NCBI GenBank assembly: GCA_027859055.1
Contig: JAQIBO010000106.1
Coordinates: 1 to 5,415, forward strand
Direction: 5' to 3'
Length of the DNA stretch: 5,415 bases
DNA from: Spirochaeta sp.
Lineage (GTDB): Bacteria; Spirochaetota; Spirochaetia; DSM-27196; Alkalispirochaetaceae
Part shown: one piece after another, positions 1 to 5,415 of the stretch
Numbering within the stretch: position 1 is the first letter of the stretch
Layout: each line of letters starts with the position of its first letter
Notes under the pieces: generated by a model
What the model was told of the DNA's origin: nothing
Database searches by the model: none
The model's input: the letters and a program-made list of their open reading frames with translations, nothing else
Program-made: the position numbers and the translations under genes

Positions 1-1
1 A

Positions 2-1354
2 GTCGGGGAAAACGCCGGTCGCGAGAAGGTCGGCTATTTCGCCCACATTCCCGAAATCGACTGGATCGTCGTTCTTGCGCCGTATATTGACGAGTTTTAC
101 GGGCCGATTCGGCAGATCGTGATCGCCGTGATTACCGCGATCGTCGGAGCGCTCGTTCTGGGAGCTCTTGGCGCGACGGTACTGGGCGGCGTCATCTCCC
201 GCCCGATCAGGCTCCTCGCGCAGCGAAGCGAGGAACTTTCCGAAGGGCAGGGAGACCTCACCGTCCGGATAGACGCCCGCGGCAGCGACGAGGTCACCGC
301 CCTGGCGCGCCACTTCAACGGGTTTGTGGAACAGGTGCGGGAGATCGTGCGCAGTACCAAACAAACCGCCACAGAGGCGGAGACGATCAAGGCGCAGGTG
401 GTCTCCACCAGTGAAGAAACCGCCGTGGCGGTCAATGAGATCACCGCCAACGTCCAGTCCCTCACCGACCTCGGTGACCGCCTTGGCAGCGCGGTTGAAC
501 GGGCCGAGGGCGCCGTTGATGCGATCGACCAGACCCTTACCGGTTTTCGCGACCAGCTTTCCGGGGAGGCGTCGGCGATCGAGGAAACAACCAGTTCCAT
601 CGAGGAGATGGCCGCGAGTATCCGCTCGATCGCGACGATCAGCGAGAAGCGGACCACCGAGGCGAAGGAACTTGCCGCCAATGCGGGCAACGGAAGCGAG
701 GCCGCCCGGACGGTGGGGACCAATGTGCAGGAGTTTGCCAATCGTCTTGACGAGATCAAGGAAGCCAGCCGCCTGATCAAGGGGATCGCCGCGCAGACGA
801 ATCTGCTGGCGATGAACGCCGCGATTGAGGCGGCCCATGCCGGTGACTACGGTCGCGGGTTTGCCGTTGTTGCCGAAGAGATTCGTAAACTCGCTGAAGA
901 ATCCAGCCACCGCTCGTCGGTGATCGACACCTCGGTGAAGAGCTTCACCACGGACATCGAAACGTTGCTCACCTCCAACGCCACCTCACAAACCACTTTT
1001 GCCGAGATATCAACCGGGGTCCACGCCTTTGTCGAAGGTTTCTCGGAGATCGAATCGACCACCCGGGAGCTGTCCACCGGCAGTGACGAGATCGTCCACG
1101 CCATGCAGGTCCTCCGCGACGGCAGTATCGCCGTGCAGGAAGGCGAGGAGGCGATCGGGCATCGCGTCAAGGACATATCCCAGGTGACGGCCACGGTGTC
1201 GGAGGCAAGTACGTCGCTGGTGCAGGCGCTGTCGGAGGTAAACGTCGGCTTGCGCGAGATTAACGACGGCTCAGTCAGCCTGCGGGACTCAATCGCCCGG
1301 CTGGGAGAGCAGATCGACGAGGTCGCCGCCGGGGTGGGGCGCTTCACCACGTAA
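2..1354 (+). CDS. Methyl-accepting chemotaxis protein, 5'-truncated by window edge (long-arm class)
   Basis: The frame is open from the first base and ends with TAA at 1352-1354, so 450 C-terminal residues are visible and the true start lies upstream. The GTG at 119 sits inside the second membrane helix and is not the start. In order: the end of a Cache-like extracellular domain (GYFAHIPEIDWIVVLAPYIDE, positions 35-97); a membrane helix at about 110-200; HAMP at about 200-350 (RPI, GDL and DEV motifs); then a long coiled-coil signalling domain. The hairpin tip lies at about 779-905 (QTNLLAMNAAIEAAHAGDYG then GRGFAVVAEEIRKLAEES), the CheA/CheW contact region. Two adjacent sites match the methylation consensus, with Glu pairs at 581-586 and 602-607. 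The arms on each side of the tip are about 166-168 residues, or 24 heptads, matching the 48H size class. The C-terminus (GRFTT) lacks a CheR-tether pentapeptide. The tip carries Asp where Glu is usual. The ligand is unknown. Confidence 0.95.
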   Translation, partial: VGENAGREKVGYFAHIPEIDWIVVLAPYIDEFYGPIRQIVIAVITAIVGALVLGALGATVLGGVISRPIRLLAQRSEELSEGQGDLTVRIDARGSDEVTALARHFNGFVEQVREIVRSTKQTATEAETIKAQVVSTSEETAVAVNEITANVQSLTDLGDRLGSAVERAEGAVDAIDQTLTGFRDQLSGEASAIEETTSSIEEMAASIRSIATISEKRTTEAKELAANAGNGSEAARTVGTNVQEFANRLDEIKEASRLIKGIAAQTNLLAMNAAIEAAHAGDYGRGFAVVAEEIRKLAEESSHRSSVIDTSVKSFTTDIETLLTSNATSQTTFAEISTGVHAFVEGFSEIESTTRELSTGSDEIVHAMQVLRDGSIAVQEGEEAIGHRVKDISQVTATVSEASTSLVQALSEVNVGLREINDGSVSLRDSIARLGEQIDEVAAGVGRFTT

Positions 1355-1407
1355 AATAAATTTGCACATACTCATGCTGGAGGTTACGCTTATAGAGCGG
1401 AGGCCAC
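1355..1407 (+). other. Short AT-richer gap between the two MCP genes; possible weak promoter
   Basis: This 53-bp spacer is clearly less GC-rich than the flanking genes. It contains TTGCAC at 1362-1367, which resembles a -35 box, but the best -10 choices are poor: TACGCT at 1385-1390 has 17-bp spacing but only 3 of 6 matches, and TATAGA at 1391-1396 is better but 23 bp away. No hairpin plus T-run separates the genes, so read-through from the first MCP is equally plausible. I saw no sigma-28 or sigma-54 box. An extra purine-rich GGAGG at 1379-1383 has no start codon at a usable distance. Confidence 0.3.
1399..1403 (+). promoter_or_regulatory. Ribosome binding site of the second MCP
   Basis: GGAGG lies four bases before the ATG at 1408, rather close but a perfect anti-Shine-Dalgarno match. 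An in-frame TAG at 1393-1395 rules out any earlier start, so the site fixes the N-terminus. Confidence 0.8.
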
Positions 1408-3720
1408 ATGAAAAATATTCGGATGCGACCCAAGCTGATCCTCGTTCTGCTTCTGGTAGGACTTGTGCCCCTGGCCCTGATCGGAACGTACAGCGGAAAT
1501 CTTGCCGGAAACGCCCTCGAGGAAAGCTCATTCGACCAGCTTTCAGCTGTCCGGGATATCAAGCTGGGGCAGGTAGAAAGCTATTTTGATGAGCGCCAGG
1601 GAGATCTTGGCGTCCTTATGAACACGGTTAGCGTGATACAAGAGGTTGCGTTCGACGAACTCGGTGCGATCCAGGAGAATCAGGCGGCTGCGGTTGAGTC
1701 CTACTTTACCAACAACCCGGCCAGTCTCGATCAGCTCACCCCTGGTGGCACCGTCCACGATCAGCTCAATCAGATCATGGCGGCTCGCACCGGCCTCGGA
1801 GAGACCGGCGAAAGCTACCTTGTATCCGTGGAAGAGGGGCGGATTTTCATTCGGAATGACCTTCAGGCGATCGGCGTTGGAAAATTCGTTTTTGGATACG
1901 ACCTGACCGACGAAGCTCCCCTGTACGTCCGCGAAGCTGCTGCCGGCCGGACCTCCGCCGACGTGTACACCAACTCCGCCGGGGACCTGGTCCTGGCAAC
2001 CTATCGCCCGCTTGAAATCCCCAATGCCCAGTGGGCGATTATCACGATAAAGAACTTCCAGGAAGCGGTTGCTCTGCCGGTCCCCGGACAAGATGTCGAT
2101 TTCTTTGAGTCCTACGTTGAAACGTACGGGTACTACGACCTCTTTCTCATTCACCCGGAAGGAGAGATCTTTTATTCCGTCGCCGAAGAAGCGGACTTTG
2201 GAACGAATATTCTCACCGGAGAGTACGCCGATTCCAGTCTCGGCGACGCCGTACAGGAGGCGATCAACGCGCTCGACTTTGCCTACGGTGACTTTCGCCC
2301 CTACGCGCCGTCCAACGGCGAACCGGCCTCGTTTATCGCGCAACCGATCGTTCATCAAGGCGAGACAGAGCTGATTATCGCGTTGCAGATGCCGATCGAT
2401 CGGATCAACGAGATTATGCAGGAACGTACCGGTATGGGAGAAACCGGAGAGACCTATCTTGTCGGACCGGACAAACTGATGCGCTCCGACTCCTATCTCG
2501 ATCCGGAGAATCACAGCGTCCTGGCATCGTTTGCCCGTCCTGACCTCGGGTCGGTCGATACCGCGGCGATTCGCGCCGGGCTGGAGGGACGAACGGGTGC
2601 CGAGATCATTACTGACTACAATGGAAGTACTGTTTTTTCCGCGTGGACTCCGGTTACGGTCTACGACACAAACTGGGTACTTGCTGCCGAAATAGACCAG
2701 GCTGAGGTGATGGCACCGGTTCGTGCGCTTATCATTTCGGTCATAATTGGTGGCGTGATCATGGCACTGGTTATTTTGGGAGTCGCCCTGGTTATTGCAA
2801 CTTCGATCGCCAGACCGCTGGAAGCGGGTGTAGCGTTTGCGCAGGCGGTGGCCGCCGGCGACCTGACCGCGGAACTCAGCGTCCACCAGAAAGACGAAGT
2901 GGGAATCCTCGCCAACGCGCTGCGGGAAATGGTGGCCCGTCTCAACGGGATCGTCGCTGATATCCGGTCTGCCTCGGATAACGTGACCTCCGGGAGCGCG
3001 CAACTTTCGGAAAGCTCGCAGCAGATGTCCACCGGCTCCGCGGAACAGGCGGCGAGCACAGAAGAGGTTTCCGCTTCGATGGAGGAGATGAACTCATCGA
3101 TCCAGACCAATGCAGATAACGCCAACCAGACCGACCAGGTCGCGCAGAAAGCCACCACCGACGCGGAACGCAGCGGTCAGTCGGTTACCGAGACCGTCAC
3201 CGCGATGAAAAGCATCGCCGAAAAGATCGGCATTATCGAAGAGATCGCCCGAAACACCAATCTGCTGGCGCTGAACGCGGCAATTGAGGCGGCGCGGGCC
3301 GGTGAGCACGGAAAAGGATTTGCCGTTGTGGCCGCGGAAGTCCGCAAACTGGCGGCGCGGAGCCAGGGTGCCGCAGGAGAGATCAGCCAGGTATCAACAA
3401 ACAGCGTTCACGTCGCCACAGAAGCGGGCGAACTCCTTGCGGCGCTGGTACCGGACATTCGCAGGACCGCTGAACTCGTCCAGGAGATCGCCGCAAGCAG
3501 CGCCGAGCAACGCTCCGGAACCGACCAGATCACCAATGCGATAACGCAACTGGACCAGGTGGTCCAGCAAAACGCCACCCAGTCGGAGGAAATGGCCAGT
3601 ATGGCTGAGGAACTCTCCGGCCAGGCGGAGCAGTTGCAACAGACGATCTCGTTCTTCCGGACAAGCGCCGACGGCAACGGCGATTCCGTTGCGATGCTGA
3701 CGGGACCGGAGGAGGCGTAG
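1408..3720 (+). CDS. Methyl-accepting chemotaxis protein with large, internally repeated sensor (short-arm class)
   Basis: This complete 770-residue transmembrane chemoreceptor starts at an ATG with a good ribosome binding site. TM1 is at residues ~9-28. The extracellular sensor spans ~30-437, about 400 residues against roughly 250 for an ordinary double-Cache domain. It contains a repeated module (121-225 and 334-439) marked by RTG[LM]GETGE[ST]YLV, plus a central block, 226-333, with YGYYDLFLIHPEGEIFYSV. TM2 is ~438-466, then HAMP ~466-517 (ARPL, GDL, DEVGILANAL). The signalling domain is ~518-752. Its tip, IARNTNLLALNAAIEAARAG then EHGKGFAVVAAEVRKLA, lies around residue 633. Glu/Gln pairs fitting the methylation consensus are at 552-553, 559-560, 700-701 and, less perfectly, 727-728. 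Arms are about 116 residues each, in the 34H-36H range. There is no CheR-tether motif at the C-terminus. The ligand cannot be predicted, and I see no canonical amino-acid-binding dCache motif. It probably follows the upstream MCP as a tandem pair. Confidence 0.97.
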   Translation: MKNIRMRPKLILVLLLVGLVPLALIGTYSGNLAGNALEESSFDQLSAVRDIKLGQVESYFDERQGDLGVLMNTVSVIQEVAFDELGAIQENQAAAVESYFTNNPASLDQLTPGGTVHDQLNQIMAARTGLGETGESYLVSVEEGRIFIRNDLQAIGVGKFVFGYDLTDEAPLYVREAAAGRTSADVYTNSAGDLVLATYRPLEIPNAQWAIITIKNFQEAVALPVPGQDVDFFESYVETYGYYDLFLIHPEGEIFYSVAEEADFGTNILTGEYADSSLGDAVQEAINALDFAYGDFRPYAPSNGEPASFIAQPIVHQGETELIIALQMPIDRINEIMQERTGMGETGETYLVGPDKLMRSDSYLDPENHSVLASFARPDLGSVDTAAIRAGLEGRTGAEIITDYNGSTVFSAWTPVTVYDTNWVLAAEIDQAEVMAPVRALIISVIIGGVIMALVILGVALVIATSIARPLEAGVAFAQAVAAGDLTAELSVHQKDEVGILANALREMVARLNGIVADIRSASDNVTSGSAQLSESSQQMSTGSAEQAASTEEVSASMEEMNSSIQTNADNANQTDQVAQKATTDAERSGQSVTETVTAMKSIAEKIGIIEEIARNTNLLALNAAIEAARAGEHGKGFAVVAAEVRKLAARSQGAAGEISQVSTNSVHVATEAGELLAALVPDIRRTAELVQEIAASSAEQRSGTDQITNAITQLDQVVQQNATQSEEMASMAEELSGQAEQLQQTISFFRTSADGNGDSVAMLTGPEEA
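1528..1587 (+). repeat. Helical repeat copy 1 in MCP sensor (residues 41-60)
   Basis: SFDQLSAVRDIKLGQVESYF recurs exactly 40 residues later as AFDELGAIQENQAAAVESYF, with 9 of 20 residues identical and most others conservative. It is the membrane-proximal helix just after TM1. The copies differ widely in codons, so the duplication is old. Confidence 0.6.
1648..1707 (+). repeat. Helical repeat copy 2 in MCP sensor (residues 81-100)
   Basis: Partner of the repeat at 1528-1587. Both copies end in VESYF and begin with a FD-[QE]-L core. The simplest reading is a long helix or helical hairpin that was extended by internal duplication before the first Cache-like lobe. Confidence 0.6.
1768..2082 (+). 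repeat. Cache-like module copy A in MCP sensor (residues 121-225)
   Basis: The module starts NQIMAARTGLGETGESYLVS and ends near AVALPV. Its start matches the module at residues 334-353 in 14 of 20 positions. The second half also aligns, from GRT at 180 against GRT at 394, sharing Thr, Gly, Pro and Trp landmarks. The offset is 213-214 residues throughout, with about one residue of indel. Nine of the 14 shared codons at the start differ at the third base, so this is an ancient duplication kept at protein level. Confidence 0.75.
2407..2724 (+). repeat. Cache-like module copy B in MCP sensor (residues 334-439)
   Basis: This membrane-proximal copy begins NEIMQERTGMGETGETYLVG, followed by PDKLMRSDS, and ends MAPV just before TM2. 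From memory of the family this is the better conserved version, common to many MCPs together with the preceding YGYYDLFLI block. Copy A has lost the LMRSDS segment, reading RIFIRND at the same place. Confidence 0.75.
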
Positions 3721-3726
3721 TCGCCC

Positions 3727-3750
3727 GGGCGCCCGGCATTGGGGGCGCCC
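3727..3750 (+). terminator. GC-rich hairpin between convergent genes, possible terminator of the MCP gene
   Basis: GGGCGCCC at 3727-3734 and again at 3743-3750 can pair across an 8-base loop, and each arm is also self-complementary. It begins 7 bases after the MCP stop. There is no T-run after it on either strand, so it is not a canonical intrinsic terminator. It could slow polymerase or protect a 3' end. Confidence 0.35.
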
Positions 3751-3755
3751 CCGGC

Positions 3756-3793
3756 GGTGGGGCGCGCGGCTCGCGTCGGCGGCAGCCCCCACC
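3756..3793 (-). terminator. Inverted repeat abutting the permease stop, possible terminator of the ABC genes
   Basis: GGTGGGG at 3756-3762 pairs with CCCCACC at 3787-3793 over a 24-base loop. The loop itself can form a small CGCG/CGCG hairpin (3763-3766 with 3772-3775). Read on the - strand, the stem begins directly after the permease stop codon. There is no T-run, so termination is uncertain. With the neighbouring hairpin it may act as a two-way boundary between the convergent transcripts. Confidence 0.35.
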
Positions 3794-4642
3794 TCAATCC
3801 GGCGTCGCCTCTCGCAGCTTCCGCTCGATAAAGCGTACCGCCGCGCTCGCCAGCAGAATCAGCACCAGGTACTCAAGAATCAGAAACGTGTAGATCTCCA
3901 GCGGCCGGTACTCCGTGGTGATCAGCTCATTCGCCTTGCGCGTCAGTTCTCCAAAGCCGATCACCGACGCCAGAGAGCTCACCTTGAGCATATAGACAAA
4001 CTGATTACCCAGCGGCGGCAGAATGTGCCGAAACGCCTGCGGCAGAATCACGATTCGCATCGTCTGCGCCGGGGTGAGGGCGATCGCCCGGGCACTTTCA
4101 ATCTGGCTGCGGGCGATTCCCTGAATCCCGCCGCGGAATATCTCCGCCTCAAACGCGCTGTCGCACAGCGCCATCGCCACCACCGTCGCGGCAAACAGAT
4201 TCAGATCCAGACCGATCGAGATCGCCAGGCCGTAGTACACCCACAACAGCATCACCAGCACCGGCACCGAGCGAAAGACCTCCACCCACAGGCGGTTAAA
4301 CCCCCGCGCCAGCGGGGAGGGGATAAAGCCGACCAACGCCACCACCAGACCCACCCCGATTGAGAGCCCGAACGCGGCAAACGCCGCGGTCACCGTGGGA
4401 ATCAGCCCCCGGAGCAGAAACGTGCTGTTCCGCGCCCCCGCGGCGGTCCAGGGGGTGACCACATACCACCCCCAGTTGTACCCGGAGTTCGCCGCGCCGC
4501 TGCGAATCAGCAATGCGATCACCGCGGCGATCAGTCCCACCGCGATCACCGACAGAGCGCCCCAGAACACCTGGGGACGCCGGACCACCGCCAGCAGCGC
4601 CGGCGCCGGCGGCCGTCTCGCAGTTACCGACTGAGATTCCAT
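3794..4642 (-). CDS. Polar amino-acid-type ABC transporter permease (HisM/GlnP family)
   Basis: This 282-residue inner-membrane subunit of an importer starts at ATG 4642 and ends with TGA at 3794-3796. A hydrophobic helix at residues 28-47 is followed by a periplasmic stretch and then the membrane core from ~75 to 265. Family landmarks are FRSVPVLVMLLWVYYG (123-138), typical of the amino-acid permease branch, and the ATPase-contacting EAA loop from E182 to A203 (ESARAIALTPAQTMRIVILP then QA). At residue 188 the usual Gly of the EAA loop is Ala. The first 19 bases overlap the end of the binding-protein gene and only a weak purine stretch (CGAG) precedes the ATG, suggesting translational coupling. 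No second permease follows before the convergent MCP, so it may work as a homodimer or with a subunit encoded elsewhere. The substrate is not certain, since this family also carries opines and other small polar solutes. Confidence 0.93.
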   Translation of the reverse strand: MESQSVTARRPPAPALLAVVRRPQVFWGALSVIAVGLIAAVIALLIRSGAANSGYNWGWYVVTPWTAAGARNSTFLLRGLIPTVTAAFAAFGLSIGVGLVVALVGFIPSPLARGFNRLWVEVFRSVPVLVMLLWVYYGLAISIGLDLNLFAATVVAMALCDSAFEAEIFRGGIQGIARSQIESARAIALTPAQTMRIVILPQAFRHILPPLGNQFVYMLKVSSLASVIGFGELTRKANELITTEYRPLEIYTFLILEYLVLILLASAAVRFIERKLREATPD

Positions 4643-5415
4643 TTGTCTCGCAGCTCGTCGAAATAGCCGTTTCGTTCCTGCATCTGAATCCAGACGTTTA
4701 TGTAGTTGATCAACTCTTGGTCATCCCGTGCAGCCAGCAGACCGATCGCGTTGCGCGCCGCGGGTGTCACATCGGCGATCGCCAGCTCCGGGAACTGGCC
4801 CACCAGATTGGCGGCGTCAAAGAGACTCGTTACCGCCACGTCCGCTTTCCCGGAAAGTACCTCCTGGTACTCCGTCGCCGGCTGCGAGATCAGCCGCAGG
4901 TCCGACTCCGGTACCAGGGCCCGCGCCTGGTCCTCAAACACCGTTCCCAGCCGGGCGGCGGTCACCACCTCCGGTCGGTTTATATCGTCCCAGTCGTCAA
5001 AACGATTGCGATCCACCGCACGGACCAGCGGCACCGTCCCCACATTGATAACCGGCAGGGTGTACCCGGCGGTCTTGGCGCGGCCCATATTGAAACTCGC
5101 CCCGGTGGTGATATCGTACTTGTCCGCGGCAACCCCGCTGATCAGGTTGGCCCAGTCCGTGGGCACCCACTCAACGGTGACACCCATATCCTCGGCAAGC
5201 TTGTTCACCAGATCCACATCGTGCCCGCGACGCTCATTCGTCTCCGGGTCGATAAAACTCATGTAAAAGTCCCCGGTGGTTCCCACACGGATCGTCCCGC
5301 GTTCCAGAATCTCATCCAGCGACGTCTCCGGCCGCGCGGAACTTCGCGCTGACCGGGTGTCCCCGCCGCTATCGGCGCCATCAGTCCCTGACCCCCCGGC
5401 AGCCCCGCCTGCTCC
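4624..5415 (-). CDS. Family 3 extracellular solute-binding protein, N-terminus outside window
   Basis: 263 C-terminal residues are visible. The frame stays open to the window edge and stops with TAA at 4624-4626. The first ~30 residues (about 5415-5326) are Gly/Ala/Ser/Asp-rich and look like the flexible linker of a lipoprotein or secreted protein; the signal peptide or lipobox must lie upstream. The folded domain begins TSLDEILERGTIRVGTTGDF and ends YFDELRDKWNLSR, both typical of the SBP_bac_3 fold. The sequence WVPTDWANLISGVAADKYDI, DDINRP and SGKADVAVTS resemble the cyclohexadienyl dehydratase (PheC)-like branch. Aligned by eye, the carboxylate-binding Arg is kept (R in NMGRAKTAGY, near 5082), but the Asp that holds the ligand's amino group is Ser (near 4827). 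It is most likely the capture subunit for the overlapping permease. The GTG at 5284-5286 is internal and not the start. The ligand is unknown. Confidence 0.92.
   Translation of the reverse strand, partial: GAGGAAGGSGTDGADSGGDTRSARSSARPETSLDEILERGTIRVGTTGDFYMSFIDPETNERRGHDVDLVNKLAEDMGVTVEWVPTDWANLISGVAADKYDITTGASFNMGRAKTAGYTLPVINVGTVPLVRAVDRNRFDDWDDINRPEVVTAARLGTVFEDQARALVPESDLRLISQPATEYQEVLSGKADVAVTSLFDAANLVGQFPELAIADVTPAARNAIGLLAARDDQELINYINVWIQMQERNGYFDELRDKWNLSR

Noticed and set aside
119..121. GTG as the start of the first MCP
   Set aside because: The same frame is open to the window edge and the upstream 39 codons encode the end of a Cache-like domain leading into the membrane helix.
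97..1350. Antisense open frames (97-780 and 847-1350) under the first MCP
   Set aside because: Ser/Arg-rich shadow translations of the coiled-coil coding strand, without plausible start signals.
1362..1396. A strong sigma-70, sigma-28 or sigma-54 promoter before the second MCP
   Set aside because: Only TTGCAC resembles a -35 box. The -10 candidates are poor or badly spaced, and the flagellar and nitrogen sigma patterns are absent.
1543..3003. A 486-codon open frame antisense to the second MCP
   Set aside because: It mirrors the codon bias of a GC-rich gene. Its product shows no recognisable domain, while the sense strand encodes a well-conserved receptor throughout.
810..3340. DNA similarity between the tip regions of the two MCPs as a mobile or recombining repeat
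   Set aside because: The match is ordinary conservation of the MCP tip, with frequent synonymous differences and different flanking arm lengths.
5284..5286. GTG as the start of the binding protein
   Set aside because: It falls within the first beta strand (GTIRVGTTGDF). The open frame continues upstream through the domain start and a linker.
4513..5352. A 279-codon open frame antisense to the permease and binding-protein genes
   Set aside because: The translation is Pro/Arg/His-rich with no family resemblance. The opposite strand carries two clear transporter genes.
1..5415. CRISPR arrays, tRNA or rRNA genes, insertion sequences, attachment sites
   Set aside because: No regularly spaced direct repeats, cloverleaf sequences, transposase motifs or terminal inverted repeats were seen on either strand.

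Overview
The window comes from a GC-rich, motile bacterium. It carries two chemoreceptor genes on the + strand, facing two genes of a polar amino-acid-type ABC importer on the - strand. The first receptor has a hairpin tip reading MNAAIEAAHAG and very long signalling arms, a pattern I associate with spirochaete receptors. The second receptor's sensor resembles modules common in free-living spirochaetes and deltaproteobacteria. A free-living spirochaete is my best guess, but it is not proven by anything here.

Layout: 2-1354 (+) is the 3' part of a methyl-accepting chemotaxis protein (MCP), covering the end of its extracellular domain, TM2, HAMP and a complete signalling domain. A 53-bp gap follows, with a clear ribosome binding site. 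1408-3720 (+) is a complete 770-residue MCP with an unusually large, internally repeated sensor domain. A 73-bp GC-rich gap with two inverted repeats separates the convergent gene pairs. 3794-4642 (-) is a HisM/GlnP-type permease. It overlaps by 19 bp the end of 4624-5415 (-), a family 3 solute-binding protein whose N-terminus lies beyond the window.

The two MCPs would report extracellular or periplasmic signals to CheA/CheW, which are not encoded here. The binding protein and permease would form part of an importer. Its ATPase is not in the window, and since the importer genes read into the convergent MCP pair, the ATPase is probably upstream of the binding protein or elsewhere. No mobile element, CRISPR array, RNA gene or unknown multi-gene system is visible.

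The points most worth a second look are: the receptors' different arm lengths (about 24 versus 17 heptads per arm), which predict that they do not share an array; the two-level internal duplication in the second receptor's sensor; the loss of the usual amino-group-binding Asp in the binding protein; and an Ala in place of the conserved EAA-loop Gly in the permease. Coding density is near complete and no gap exceeds 75 bp.
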